Assembly (NCBI RefSeq): GCF_001885215.1
Contig: NZ_CP018091.1
Location: forward strand, 2,480,001-2,544,000
Origin: Synechococcus sp. SynAce01
GTDB lineage: Bacteria; Cyanobacteriota; Cyanobacteriia; PCC-6307; Cyanobiaceae
Reading direction: 5' to 3'
DNA: 64,000 nucleotides
The notes under the pieces were generated by a model. The model was not told the origin of the DNA and did no database searches. It saw nothing but the letters and a program-made list of their open reading frames with translations. Of this stretch, positions 8,700 through 20,894 are shown one piece after another. The position numbers and the translations under genes are program-made. The first letter of the stretch is position 1. Each line of letters starts with the position of its first letter.

Positions 8700-9774
8700 G
8701 TCCAGATCCGTCGCAGCCCAGCGGGTGGGGGTGATCGGTGCCAGCGGCTACGGTGGCCTGCAGACCCTGCGCCTTCTTCAGGGTCATCCCCACCTGGAGG
8801 TCACCTTTCTCGGCGGTGAGCGCAGCGCCGGCAAACGCTGGAGTGAACTCGCACCTTTCCTGCCGCTTCCAGGCGACCCGCTGGTGTCAGCCCCCACCCC
8901 CGATGCGATCGCAGCGGCCGCCGATTTCGTCGTGCTCAGCCTGCCGAGTGGGTTGGCCTCCACGCTCGTGCCCGGCCTCCTGGAGCGGGGGGTCCGGGTG
9001 GTCGATCTCTCCGCCGACTACCGCTACCGTTCCCTGGCGCTATGGCAGGCGGTCTACAGCAGCGAGGCGGTGCAATTCCCCCGCGTTGATGGAGCCCTCT
9101 GCGAGGAAGCCGTCTATGGCTTGCCGGAATGGGAGGAGGCGAGGCTTGGTCAGGCCCGTCTGGTGGCTGCGCCCGGTTGTTTCCCAACCGCTGGTTTGTT
9201 GCCGCTGCTGCCCTTCTTGCAGCAGGGTCTGATTGAAACGAAGGGCATCATCATCGATGCCAAAACCGGTTGCTCCGGAGGAGGCCGCGCCGCCAAGGAA
9301 CATCTACTGCTGGCTGAAGCCAGTGAGGCGGTGGTGCCCTACGGCGTGGTGGGGCACCGCCACACCAGTGAGATCGAGCAGGCCGCCAGCCTGGCGGTTG
9401 GCCAGCCGATCCAGCTCCAGTTCACGCCCCACCTGATGCCGATGGTGCGCGGCCTGTTGGCCACGGTCTATGGGCGCCTGCGCGATCCCGGCCTGACCGC
9501 CGAGGATTGCACCACCTTGCTCAGGGCGGCCTATCGCAACAGCCCCTGCGTGGAGGTGTTGCCGGTCGGCACCTATCCCTCCACCAAATGGGTGCGGCAA
9601 ACCAATCGGGCGCTGCTGTCGGTGCAGGTGGACAAGCGCACCGGTCAGCTGATTCTGCTCTGTGCCATCGACAACCTGGTCAAGGGCCAGGCGGGCCAGG
9701 GGGTGCAGTGCCTCAACCTGATGGCCGGCCTGCCGGCGGAAACCGGCCTGCCGCTGCTGCCCTTTTATCCCTGA
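8698..9774 (+). CDS. argC: N-acetyl-gamma-glutamyl-phosphate reductase
   Basis: NADPH-dependent reductase of arginine biosynthesis, converting N-acetylglutamyl-5-phosphate to the semialdehyde. 358 aa, usual length. Nucleotide-binding loop GVIGASGYGGLQTLRLL at the N-terminus, catalytic cysteine in AAPGCFPTAGLLPL, followed by DAKTGCSGGGRAAKEH and FTPHLMPMVRGLLATVY. A TACGAT hexamer at 8671-8676 is a possible -10. Divergent from ribBA with start codons interlocked in one CATG; convergent with purN, overlapping it by 10 bp. Confidence 0.95.
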   Translation: MSRSVAAQRVGVIGASGYGGLQTLRLLQGHPHLEVTFLGGERSAGKRWSELAPFLPLPGDPLVSAPTPDAIAAAADFVVLSLPSGLASTLVPGLLERGVRVVDLSADYRYRSLALWQAVYSSEAVQFPRVDGALCEEAVYGLPEWEEARLGQARLVAAPGCFPTAGLLPLLPFLQQGLIETKGIIIDAKTGCSGGGRAAKEHLLLAEASEAVVPYGVVGHRHTSEIEQAASLAVGQPIQLQFTPHLMPMVRGLLATVYGRLRDPGLTAEDCTTLLRAAYRNSPCVEVLPVGTYPSTKWVRQTNRALLSVQVDKRTGQLILLCAIDNLVKGQAGQGVQCLNLMAGLPAETGLPLLPFYP

Positions 9775-10457
9775 GCCTGTTTCCAGCGCTGAGCAGCCAG
9801 GGCGACGGCCAGCGGCAGGAGCCGATGTTCCTGGCGCTGGATGCGCTCCGCCAGGCTGCTGTGGCTGTCACCGTCCAGCACCGGCACAGCGGCCTGGGCC
9901 AGGATCGCTCCGCCATCGACCACCTCACTAACCAAGTGGGCGGTGCAGCCCGTCAGGGTCACCCCTGCCGCCAGGGCCTGGCCGACGGCGTCTTGCCCGC
10001 GGAAGCTGGGCAGCAGCGACGGGTGAATGTTCAAAAGCCTGGCTGGGAAGGCTTCGATCAGCCTGGGGGTGACGATCCGCATCCAGCCCGCCATCACCAC
10101 CAGGTCGATACGGGCTGCGGCGAAGGCCTCGATCAGGGCCTGATCGAGATCCTGCCGCTGGCGATACAGGCGGTGATCCAAGCTGACGCAGTCCACAGCA
10201 AGCCGCTCGGCCCGCCGCTGGGCGCCACAGCCCGGGTTGTTGACCACCAGCAGCTCCACCGACGCGTTCAGCGGTCCGTGCCGGCAGCTGGATACCAGCG
10301 CTTCGAAATTGGATCCATGGCCTGAGGCCATCACCCCCAGCCTCAGAAGGGGATGATCCAGTGGCCACGGCTGTGGCTGTGGCCATGGCTGTGGCAATGG
10401 CCACTGGATGGAATCTTGCCCCTCGCTAGGGTTTGGCTCAGCAGGCAACGGGCTCAT
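9765..10457 (-). CDS. purN: Phosphoribosylglycinamide formyltransferase (GART)
   Basis: Transfers a formyl group from 10-formyl-THF to GAR in purine synthesis. Core motifs: LGVMASGHGSNFEALV, VVMAGWMRIVTPRLIEAFPARLLNIHPSLLPSF (HPSLLP loop with catalytic His) and GCTAHLVSEVVDGGAILAQ. I chose the ATG at 10457 (230 aa); ATGs at 10472 and 10487 would extend it. Between the start and the first beta strand lies a low-complexity Gln/Pro/Trp stretch encoded by a GTGGC-type repeat inside a 12-bp inverted repeat. Its start codon shares a CATG with divergent ycf35. Confidence 0.93.
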   Translation of the reverse strand: MSPLPAEPNPSEGQDSIQWPLPQPWPQPQPWPLDHPLLRLGVMASGHGSNFEALVSSCRHGPLNASVELLVVNNPGCGAQRRAERLAVDCVSLDHRLYRQRQDLDQALIEAFAAARIDLVVMAGWMRIVTPRLIEAFPARLLNIHPSLLPSFRGQDAVGQALAAGVTLTGCTAHLVSEVVDGGAILAQAAVPVLDGDSHSSLAERIQRQEHRLLPLAVALAAQRWKQAQG

Positions 10458-10800
10458 GTCGCACCTCTCCATCCTGCCAACGGTCATTCGCGACGCGTCC
10501 CAGCTGGCCGCCAGCCTCGAAGATCTTGGCTTTCAACCCATTCTCGGCGGTGTGATCACCGGCTTTGCCGGGGAAGCGATTGCGGTGGAGCTGCGGGTAC
10601 TGGCGGACCGTGATCAGCCCCTCGGCTGGCAACGGCAAGCGGATGGTTCGCTCGGCCTGGTTGGAGATCTGCAACGGCTGAGCCGATCCCTGCCGTTGCA
10701 GCAGTTGATCGGCCAGATCACCCACCGCTATGCCCTGCGGATGGCCCTGAACGAGGCCATGGAGCACTTGCCGATGGCCACTCTTCACCCCGCCTCCTGA
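10456..10800 (+). CDS. ycf35: Ycf35 family protein (DUF1257)
   Basis: Conserved protein of cyanobacteria and red-lineage plastids, function not established. 114 aa. The N-terminus MSHLSILPTVIRDASQLAASLEDLGF follows the family pattern (MSHfs...iR....L..aL..LG), and the C-terminus (LPLQQLIGQITHRYALRMALNEA) carries the conserved helix with Y-A. Start at 10456 is set by this family N-terminus. Overlaps the divergent purN start codon; the leader upstream contains a 12-bp inverted repeat. Confidence 0.82.
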   Translation: MSHLSILPTVIRDASQLAASLEDLGFQPILGGVITGFAGEAIAVELRVLADRDQPLGWQRQADGSLGLVGDLQRLSRSLPLQQLIGQITHRYALRMALNEAMEHLPMATLHPAS

Positions 10801-10804
10801 ACGA

Positions 10805-12562
10805 TTGGCGCCAGTTGAGATCTCCCTGGATTTGCGCCTGGTCAGCCAGCACCTCATTGGAGTCCGTCTGCGCTTCACGCCGCGGCAACCATCCCTTTCC
10901 TTTCGCTTGCCCGCCTGGACTCCAGGCTCCTATTTGTTGCGGGATTACGTCCGCCACCTTGAATCCCTGGAGGTCTGGCAGGAGCATGGTTCTGGCGAGC
11001 CACCACCCATGCTTCCCAAACGCCTCGTGCCGCGGCGCGTTGGCCCGGCCAGCTGGCAGCTGGCCCTGGAGCAGCTCGGCCCGATCGAGATCCGTTATGC
11101 CGTGCTGGCCACCGAGCTCAGTGTGCGCACCTGCCATCTCGATACTGATCACGGTTTTCTGGCCCTGGCGGCCGTTGCTCTCCAGGTGGAAGGAGAGCGT
11201 TGGACGCCCCATCGGTTGACACTTCAGCTACCGGAAGCCTGGTCCCCCTTTGTGCCCTTGCCGGTTCACAGCGATGGCAGCTGGCTGGCTGAGCATTTCG
11301 ACCAGCTGATCGATACCCCGATCGAGGCCGGTCCCCATGGGTTCTCCCCTTTCGAGGTGCGCGGCGCGGCTCACCGTTGGGTGAGCTGGGAAGACGGCCC
11401 GGCCGATCAGGCCCGGCTCCTCTCTCGCTTCCCGTCACTGCTGCTGGATGTGGCCGCCGTCTGTGAGGCCTGCTGCGACCTGATGGGTGAAGCGGTGCCG
11501 GCGGCACCCGATTACCTCTTCATTCTCCATCTGCTGGAGCATGGTTACGGCGGGCTTGAGCACGACCGCTCCACGGTGTTGCAGTTCAGCCGTCAGGCCC
11601 TGGCCAAGCCGGATGGCTACCGGCGCCTGCTGCAGCTGATTGCCCACGAGTATCTCCACCAGTGGAATGTGCGCAGGCTGCGGCCCGCTGAGCTTACGCC
11701 GATCGATTACGACCGGCCCGTGATCGTGCCGACGCTCTGGTTCGCCGAGGGGGTCACCAGCTATTTCGATCAGTTCCTGCCCCTGCTGGCGGGACGCAGC
11801 AGCGAGCGCCAACTCTTTGAAGATCTTGGCGCCGATCTCAGCCGCTACCGGCTGACACCTGGACGCCTGCAGGGCCAGACCCTGCGCCAGAGCGGCGAGG
11901 AAGCCTGGGTGAAGTTGTATCGAAGAGATGCCTACAGCGATGATTCCCAGATCAGCTATTACCTGAAAGGTGCCGTGGTTTCCCTGGTCCTCGATCTTGC
12001 CTTGCGGCGCGCCGCCAGTTGCCTGGCCGAAGTCTTGCGTGACCTGTGGCGCAGCCTCGGTCGCTGTGGAAAGGGCTACAGCGAAGAACTTTTGGTTCAG
12101 ACTATTCTTGCCCGAGCGCCAGATCTGGCCGATGACCTGCCGCGATGGCTCGAAAGCTTCGATGATCCTGATCTTGACGCCTATCTCCACGATGTGGGAC
12201 TTCAGCTTCAGGCGGTGGTCAGCGCCGATCCATACACGGGCTTCCGTTGTGAACGGGAGCAGGCTGAATTGAAGGTGCAGCGGGTGCAGCGCCATGGCCC
12301 TGGGCAACAGGCCGGCCTGGTCGTGGGTGATGAGCTGATTGCCATCGATGGCCTGCGATTGCGGCGCCCTGACGACCTGCCCCCCCTGCTCGTCGCTGGC
12401 CGGCCTCAACAGCTGACGATCAGCCGCCGCGGCTGCCTGCGTCAGCTCAGCCTGCGTGCGTCCCCGGCCGAGGTGGAGCGATGGACGCTTGATCCCGATC
12501 CGAATGCCTCTCCCCAGGCCTTGCGGCGGCGGACCGAGTGGCTGGGGCTCCTGCCGTGTTGA
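10805..12562 (+). CDS. M61 family metallopeptidase with C-terminal PDZ domain
   Basis: 585 aa, TTG start 5 nt after ycf35. N-terminal beta-rich domain (LPAWTPGSYLLRDYVRHLE is typical of M61 glycyl aminopeptidases). The zinc motif HEYLH occurs in IAHEYLHQWNVRRLRP near residue 280, with the third ligand Glu in WFAEGVTSYFDQF about 35 residues on. A PDZ-like domain at about 480-560 contains GPGQQAGLVVGDELIAIDG. No signal peptide is apparent. Predicted activity is removal of N-terminal Gly/Ala residues; the substrate is unknown. Ends inside the next gene's start region (25-nt overlap from 12538). Confidence 0.9.
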   Translation: MAPVEISLDLRLVSQHLIGVRLRFTPRQPSLSFRLPAWTPGSYLLRDYVRHLESLEVWQEHGSGEPPPMLPKRLVPRRVGPASWQLALEQLGPIEIRYAVLATELSVRTCHLDTDHGFLALAAVALQVEGERWTPHRLTLQLPEAWSPFVPLPVHSDGSWLAEHFDQLIDTPIEAGPHGFSPFEVRGAAHRWVSWEDGPADQARLLSRFPSLLLDVAAVCEACCDLMGEAVPAAPDYLFILHLLEHGYGGLEHDRSTVLQFSRQALAKPDGYRRLLQLIAHEYLHQWNVRRLRPAELTPIDYDRPVIVPTLWFAEGVTSYFDQFLPLLAGRSSERQLFEDLGADLSRYRLTPGRLQGQTLRQSGEEAWVKLYRRDAYSDDSQISYYLKGAVVSLVLDLALRRAASCLAEVLRDLWRSLGRCGKGYSEELLVQTILARAPDLADDLPRWLESFDDPDLDAYLHDVGLQLQAVVSADPYTGFRCEREQAELKVQRVQRHGPGQQAGLVVGDELIAIDGLRLRRPDDLPPLLVAGRPQQLTISRRGCLRQLSLRASPAEVERWTLDPDPNASPQALRRRTEWLGLLPC

Positions 12563-13473
12563 GTGTGTTCCGCGTCTGGATCGCCTCGGCTCAGCGGTTC
12601 TCCCTGCAGCGGGGCGGCCTGGTGATGGTGGGGATTGCGGCGTTGGCGGGGATCGGCGGCCTGGGTTGGGTGGCCCGTGATGTCACCGCTGGAGCGGGGG
12701 AAGGTCAGCGACCGTCCTTGCTGCAGTTGCTGGAAAACGTCAATGGGCGTGAGAAGGCGCCGGCCGTCGAGCCGCCTCTCCGCGCCGCGCCGCTGCCTCC
12801 GAAAAGCCACCGTCCCTGGCTCAGCCCGATGGGCCGCCGCTGCACCACACCCAATCCAGGCGAGAACCTTCGACTCACCCAGATGCTCGCTGGTCTCCAA
12901 ACCAGCATGCGTCGTCTACGCATCGATCCCACCAATTTCGGCGTCCGTTACGACCGCGATGCTTTCGGCAACCCGATCGATCCCACGCCCCAGATGGTGG
13001 TGCTGCACGAAACTGTTTTTGGAATGGAATCGGCCGTGCAGACCTTCCAGACCCCCCATCCCCGAGACGAGGATCAGGTCAGTTATCACGTGATGATCGG
13101 TCTTGATGGCGAGGTGGTGGAGGCGCTTGAGCCCACTCGCCGGGCATTCGGTGCCGGAAATTCAGCTTTCAACGGTCAGTGGGTTGTCACCAATCCGGAT
13201 GTGGGCGGTTCGGTGAACAATTTCGCCCTGCATCTCAGCCTCGAAACCCCGATCGACGGCGAAGACAACGATCCGTCCCACAGCGGCTACAGCCCTGCCC
13301 AGTACGACGCAACGGCGGTGGTGCTGACCGATTGGATGCGCCGTTTCGACTTTCCCGCCAGTCACATCACCACCCACGCCTACGTTGATCTCGGCGGTGA
13401 GCGGGCCGATCCCCGCAGTTTTGACTGGGCTGCTTTGGAGTCGAGGCTCGCGGCCCTCGGGATGCTCTGCTGA
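12538..13473 (+). CDS. Peptidoglycan-recognition type N-acetylmuramoyl-L-alanine amidase
   Basis: 311 aa from a GTG at 12538 (GTG at 12556 is an alternative). One membrane anchor or signal segment near residues 25-47 (GGLVMVGIAALAGIGGLGWVA). The Amidase_2 fold is shown by MVVLHETVFGMESAVQTF (first zinc His), VSYHVMIGLDGEVVEAL and HITTHAYVDLGGERADPRSFDW (second His and GxRxDP-like end). Predicted to cut the amide between muramic acid and the stem peptide in the periplasm. Overlaps the M61 gene by 25 nt. Confidence 0.86.
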   Translation: MAGAPAVLSVFRVWIASAQRFSLQRGGLVMVGIAALAGIGGLGWVARDVTAGAGEGQRPSLLQLLENVNGREKAPAVEPPLRAAPLPPKSHRPWLSPMGRRCTTPNPGENLRLTQMLAGLQTSMRRLRIDPTNFGVRYDRDAFGNPIDPTPQMVVLHETVFGMESAVQTFQTPHPRDEDQVSYHVMIGLDGEVVEALEPTRRAFGAGNSAFNGQWVVTNPDVGGSVNNFALHLSLETPIDGEDNDPSHSGYSPAQYDATAVVLTDWMRRFDFPASHITTHAYVDLGGERADPRSFDWAALESRLAALGMLC

Positions 13474-13507
13474 GACTCGAACGGATCTGGGCCGACCCGA
13501 AAAAGAC

Positions 13508-14362
13508 CTAGATCACCGGCCAGATCGTTGGCCTGTAGGTGCTGTAGATGAGGGCATGCAAGGCGGGATCCTGCATGTAGCTGAGAATCCTGGCCGGATA
13601 GTCGAGCTTGCCGTTGTGCAGGTAGGCCAGGGTGGCCAGAGCCTTGGCATCGCGCGGGCTGGCACTGGCCTCCAGCAAGTGGTCGGTGGGGAAGCCGAGG
13701 TCGGTGGAGAGGCGAGCGAACTTGCCCACCAGCAAGGCCACATTGCTTTCTGGATCCAGCAGCTTTTCGCGGGCAGCGACCATTTCTGCCTCGCTGGCAT
13801 CGGGGCGCAGCAGGCCCTGATGAACCAGTTCACCCACCGAGAGCTGGGCGGGGCCATGGGTCTTGAACAGGCCGGACTGGGCGGCAATGGGCAGATCTTC
13901 GCCCGGTTTGGCCCGTTGCAGCTCATCAAAGAGCACAGCCGCCACCAGCATCGGGTTGACCCCCTGCTGTTTCGACTCCCTCAGGATGATCGGCTGCAGG
14001 TGCTCCAGGCGCTGGAAGGTGTGGGCCCGCAACGGCGTGAGCTGGTCGAGGCCCCGGGTGAGGAGTTGGGCCAGCTCTGGCTGGGGGCCATGGACGCCAA
14101 AGCGGCGTTGAAGCTCCTGGAGTTCCTCTGGGGTGAAATCAACGGGGTTCGGCCGCTGTCCCTCCAGGCTCAGGGCAGAGGCAGAGCTGCTGTCGCTGCT
14201 CACCACCGTTTCGTGCACCACGGTGGTGATCTGAAGGGGAAGGGGGCGGCTGCTGCCGATCAGCCCAATCATGGCAAGGCTGGCCACCGGTGCCAGCCTG
14301 GAAAAGGCATGGACCAAACGTTTTGTCCACTTGGTTGGAAATGAACAGACGGCTGGCGCCAC
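13508..14362 (-). CDS. Exported conserved hypothetical protein, possibly lysozyme-like
   Basis: 284 aa from a GTG at 14362. An N-terminal hydrophobic stretch (LAPVASLAMIGLIG, about residues 23-36) suggests a signal peptide or anchor. The middle has RESKQQGVNPMLVAAVLFDELQRAKPGE, reminiscent of the catalytic-Glu helix of lytic transglycosylase-like folds (xxxGVxPxLvaAvlxxE), followed by LSVGELVHQGLL and a helical repeat-rich end. I do not recognise a named family with certainty; the lysozyme-like reading is inference. Convergent with the amidase gene, which would suit a cell-wall role. Confidence 0.68.
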   Translation of the reverse strand: MAPAVCSFPTKWTKRLVHAFSRLAPVASLAMIGLIGSSRPLPLQITTVVHETVVSSDSSSASALSLEGQRPNPVDFTPEELQELQRRFGVHGPQPELAQLLTRGLDQLTPLRAHTFQRLEHLQPIILRESKQQGVNPMLVAAVLFDELQRAKPGEDLPIAAQSGLFKTHGPAQLSVGELVHQGLLRPDASEAEMVAAREKLLDPESNVALLVGKFARLSTDLGFPTDHLLEASASPRDAKALATLAYLHNGKLDYPARILSYMQDPALHALIYSTYRPTIWPVI

Positions 14363-14367
14363 GTCGT

Positions 14368-14386
14368 GAAGATTTCAGGAATCTTC
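14368..14386. promoter_or_regulatory. Perfect 7-bp inverted repeat in a divergent promoter region
   Basis: GAAGATT (14368-14374) and AATCTTC (14380-14386) with a 5-nt loop, in the 171-bp gap between the divergent exported-protein gene (start 14362) and pgi (start 14534). Could be an operator or a small RNA hairpin. No protein-coding frame in the gap is convincing. Confidence 0.35.
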
Positions 14387-14533
14387 ATCATTTTAGCGTT
14401 GATCTCTGGCTTGATCCAGTCCTGGGTCGTTTTAAGCGCTGTCCATTGCGCTGGGAGCTTTGGCTGGACGGGGCTTGGCCTAGATGGAGCTTGGCCTGGA
14501 AACGTTTACCGATAGGTTCAGCTTCAGACCCCG

Positions 14534-17264
<2,731 letters not shown>

Positions 17265-17265
<1 letters not shown>

Positions 17266-18131
17266 TGGACTCGCTTCCTGTTCTCAACAAGCTCAGTGAG
17301 ACTCGCAGCTTCGGCGGGTTGCATCAGCGTTACCGGCATCAATCGGCAGTGCTTGACTGTGCCATGACCCTGGCGGTGTATCTGCCGCCCCAGGCCCTCG
17401 CTGGAGCCCAGGTGCCGGCGCTGTACTGGCTTTCGGGTCTGACCTGCACCGATGAGAACTTCATGCAGAAGGCCGGGGCCCATCGCCTGGCCGCCAGCCT
17501 CGGTCTTGCCCTGATCGCCCCTGACACCAGCCCCCGGGGCCCCAAGGTTCCGGGGGATCCGGAGGGGGCCTGGGACTTCGGCCACGGGGCCGGCTTCTAT
17601 CTCAATGCCAGCGAGCCCCCCTGGGCACGCCACTACCGCATGCACGACTACGTGGTGCAGGAGTTGCCGGCGCTGCTGGAGCGGGAACTGCCCCTCAACG
17701 ACCGCCGCGGCATCAGTGGCCATTCGATGGGAGGGCACGGGGCCTTGGTGTGCGCCTTGCGCAATCCAGGGCGCTACAGCTCTGTCTCGGCATTCGCCCC
17801 AATCAGCCACCCCAGCCGCTGCCCCTGGGGCGAGAAGGCCTTCAGTCGTTACCTCGGCCCCGATCGCACCAGCTGGAGTGCCTGGGATGCGTGCGAGCTG
17901 ATCGCCTCAGCGCCGCAGCGGCTGCCGCTGCTAATCGACCAGGGACTCGACGATCCTTTCCTGGAGAGTCAGCTGCGGCCGCAGGATCTGGAAGAGGCGG
18001 CTCAAGCGGCCGGCCACCCACTGACGCTGAGGCGCCAGCCTGGCTACAACCACAGCTACTTCTTCATCGCTAGCTTCATCGACGACCACCTGCGCCATCA
18101 CGCTGTGGCCCTGCTTGCGTCTCCAGGTTGA
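17265..18131 (+). CDS. frmB: S-formylglutathione hydrolase
   Basis: Esterase-D type alpha/beta hydrolase that hydrolyses S-formylglutathione to formate and glutathione, completing formaldehyde detoxification. 288 aa from the ATG at 17265, which shares an A with the frmA stop. Nucleophile motif GHSMGGHGAL, oxyanion region LSGLTCTDENFMQKAGAHR, RGPKVPGDPEGAWDFGHGAGFY, and the catalytic His near the end in YNHSYFFIASFIDDHL. Convergent with leuS, 6 nt apart. Confidence 0.95.
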
Positions 18132-18137
18132 CGCGGC

Positions 18138-20813
18138 TTAAGGCACCAGGTTGACGAGCTTGCCGGGCACCACGATCACCCGGCGTGGGGCTTGGCCTTT
18201 CAGCCACTTGAGGGCGATCTCGCTCTCGAGGGCCAGACGCTCAAGGGTGGCGGCATCGGCATCGGCGGGCACCTCCAGCTGACCCCGCACCTTGCCTTTC
18301 ACCTGAATCACCAGTTGCACCGTGTCCTGGATCAGGGCGGTGGGATCGGCCACGGGCCAGCGCTGGCGGTGCACGCTGCCATTCCCACCCAGCCGTTGCC
18401 ACAGCTCCTCGGCCAGGTGGGGAGCGAAGGGGGCCAGCAGGATCACCAGGGCGCTCAAGGCTTCGATCGCCACAGGCTCGGCCGCCGCCTCCAGCTGGGC
18501 CGCCATGACGTTGCTGAGTTTCATCAGCTCCGAGACGGCGGTGTTGAACTGGTAGTGGCCGGGGGCCAGATCGTCGTCGATCGCGGCGATGGCGGCGTGG
18601 ACGGCCCGGCGCAGTTCCTTCTCAGCCGGGGTGCTGGCCGTTGCGGCGGCTCCTGGGGTGCTCGGCAGGCGCAGTCCGCGGGTTACAGCAGTTTCCACCA
18701 GCCGCCACAGTCGCTGCAGGAAGCGGAACTGCCCTTCCACATCGGCGTCATCCCACTCCAGATCTTTTTCCGGTGGCGCCTTGAACAGGATGAACATCCG
18801 GGCGGTGTCAGCCCCGTAGCGGTCGATCACCACGGCTGGATCGACGCCGTTGGACTTCGACTTGGACATCTTCTCGAAGAAGGTGTCGAGCCGCTCGCCA
18901 TCAATCGGATCGCGGGGATCGGCCGGATCGCCCACATCGGCCGGGGCCACGTATTTGCCGGTCTGCGGGTTCTTGTAGGTGATGGCCTGCACCATGCCCT
19001 GGGTGAGCAAGCGCTGGAAGGGTTCATCGAAGCTGAGCAGGCCCCTGTCGCGCAGCACCTTGGTGAAAAAGCGGGAATAGAGCAGGTGCAGAATCGCGTG
19101 CTCAATGCCGCCCACGTACTGGTCCACAGGCAACCAGCGGTCGGCGGCATGGCGTTCGAACGGCAGCTGGGTGTTGTGGGGATCGCTGTAGCGCAGGTAG
19201 TACCACGACGAGCAGATGAAGGTGTCCATCGTGTCGGTCTCGCGCCGGGCGGGCTGGCCGCAGCAGGGACAGGGCACGTTCACCCAGCTCTCCAGTTGGC
19301 TCAGGGGTGAGCCGCCCTTGCCGCTGAAGGCCAGATCCCTGGGCAGTTCCACCGGCAGCTGGTCGGCTGGCACCGCCACCAACCCACAGCTGTCGCAATG
19401 GATCATCGGGATGGGGCAGCCCCAGTAGCGCTGGCGTGAGATCAGCCAGTCGCGCAGGCGATAGCTCACCTTGCCCTCGCCCCAGCCCTTCGCCTCGGCC
19501 AGGGCCACGATCCCGGTGCGGGCCTCTGAGGCCTCAAGGCCATCAAAGGGCCCGGAGTGAACCAGCCGCCCGCCCGCGGTCCAGGCGCCGCCGTCGTAGG
19601 CCTCTTCGCTGGCACCCTCAGGCACGATCACCCGCTTGACGGGCAGCTCGTACTGGCGGGCAAAAACGAAATCGCGCTGGTCGTGGGCCGGAACCCCCAT
19701 CACCGCGCCGGTGCCGTACTCGGCCAGCACGTAATCGGCGATCCAGATCGGGATCAGCTCGCCGTTGAAAGGATTCAGCGCGCTTGAGCCCAGGGGCACC
19801 CCGCGTTTGGGGTGGTCCTCGGCCGTGCGGTCCTGTTCGCTCTGTTCGCTCACCAGATCACAGAAGGCCTCCACCGTCAGGCGTTGCTCAGGGGCGGTGA
19901 GACGGGCCACCAGCGGATGCTCCGGAGCCAGCACCAGGTAGCTCACCCCATAGATCGTGTCGGGGCGGGTGGTGAAGACCGTGATCGACTGCTCGCTGGC
20001 GGCTGCGTTGTCGGCTCCAGCCGGCGCCATGATCTGGAAGTGCAGCTGGGCGCCCACCGAGCGGCCGATCCAGTTGGCCTGCATCGTGCGCACCCGCTCG
20101 GGCCAGCCATCGAGCTGGTCGAGGTCATCGAGCAGAGCCTCGGCGTAGTCGGTGATGCGCAGGAACCATTGGCGCAGCTGCCGTTTCTCCACCTTGGCGC
20201 CGGAGCGCCAGGAGCGGCCCTCGCTATCCACCTGTTCATTGGCCAGCACCGTCTGATCGATCGGATCCCAGTTGACCGTGGCTTCTTTGCGGTAGGCCAG
20301 GCCCGCCTCGTGGAACTGAAGGAACAGCCACTGGGTCCAGCGGTAATAGTCGGCGTGGCAGGTGGCCACCTCCCGGTCCCAGTCGATCGAGAGACCGAGG
20401 CGCTGCAGCTGGGCCCGCATCTGGGCGATGTTGGCGTCGGTCCAGTCGCCGGGATCGATTCCTCGCTCGATCGCGGCGTTCTCCGCCGGCAGCCCGAAGG
20501 CGTCCCAGCCCATCGGCTGCAACACCTGCCGGCCACGCAACCGCTGGACCCGGGCGATCACATCGGTGATCACATAGTTGCGCACATGGCCCATGTGCAG
20601 GTTCCCCGAGGGATAGGGGAACATCGACAGGGCGTAGAAGGTGTCGGCCGCCGCTTCGCCGTCGCTCTCAGGAGTGGCGTTGAGGCCATCCTCCTGCCAG
20701 CGCGCCTGCCAGCGGGCCTCAATCTCGGCGGGGAGGTAACGATCCGGCTGTTCGATCTTGATGCCGGAAGTGGGCTTGCCGGCAGCGGCTGGAGTGTTTT
20801 CTGAGACGGCCAT
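18138..20813 (-). CDS. leuS: Leucyl-tRNA synthetase
   Basis: Class I synthetase charging tRNA-Leu; 891 aa. The HIGH-type motif is in [16 protein letters not shown], and the KMSKS loop in [15 protein letters not shown]. The editing (CP1) domain is present, e.g. [22 protein letters not shown] and [19 protein letters not shown] zinc-type cysteine set appears in [16 protein letters not shown] and [23 protein letters not shown] Thr/Ser/Ala-rich 20-residue N-terminal extension precedes the conserved start. Lies 81 nt downstream of hfq on the same strand. Confidence 0.97.
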   Translation of the reverse strand: MAVSENTPAAAGKPTSGIKIEQPDRYLPAEIEARWQARWQEDGLNATPESDGEAAADTFYALSMFPYPSGNLHMGHVRNYVITDVIARVQRLRGRQVLQPMGWDAFGLPAENAAIERGIDPGDWTDANIAQMRAQLQRLGLSIDWDREVATCHADYYRWTQWLFLQFHEAGLAYRKEATVNWDPIDQTVLANEQVDSEGRSWRSGAKVEKRQLRQWFLRITDYAEALLDDLDQLDGWPERVRTMQANWIGRSVGAQLHFQIMAPAGADNAAASEQSITVFTTRPDTIYGVSYLVLAPEHPLVARLTAPEQRLTVEAFCDLVSEQSEQDRTAEDHPKRGVPLGSSALNPFNGELIPIWIADYVLAEYGTGAVMGVPAHDQRDFVFARQYELPVKRVIVPEGASEEAYDGGAWTAGGRLVHSGPFDGLEASEARTGIVALAEAKGWGEGKVSYRLRDWLISRQRYWGCPIPMIHCDSCGLVAVPADQLPVELPRDLAFSGKGGSPLSQLESWVNVPCPCCGQPARRETDTMDTFICSSWYYLRYSDPHNTQLPFERHAADRWLPVDQYVGGIEHAILHLLYSRFFTKVLRDRGLLSFDEPFQRLLTQGMVQAITYKNPQTGKYVAPADVGDPADPRDPIDGERLDTFFEKMSKSKSNGVDPAVVIDRYGADTARMFILFKAPPEKDLEWDDADVEGQFRFLQRLWRLVETAVTRGLRLPSTPGAAATASTPAEKELRRAVHAAIAAIDDDLAPGHYQFNTAVSELMKLSNVMAAQLEAAAEPVAIEALSALVILLAPFAPHLAEELWQRLGGNGSVHRQRWPVADPTALIQDTVQLVIQVKGKVRGQLEVPADADAATLERLALESEIALKWLKGQAPRRVIVVPGKLVNLVP

Positions 20814-20894
20814 GGCTTCAAAACGGCCGTTTCACTCAGCCACGCACTCTTGTGCTCGATCGTGCCACATGCCGCCCACGGCCCCCGCTCCGCT

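Noticed and set aside
6843-8819. 658-codon open frame on the plus strand across ribBA
   Set aside because: Antisense to the well-supported RibBA; composition (Gly/His/Gln-rich, no domain) is that of a shadow.
10353-10613. Open frame starting with Trp/Leu/Pro repeats over the purN start
   Set aside because: It is another reading of the GTGGC repeat and overlaps ycf35 in the wrong frame.
13470-13507. tRNA-like string with GACTCGAAC after the amidase gene
   Set aside because: Only 35 bases lie between two genes, and no acceptor, anticodon or D-arm can be formed.
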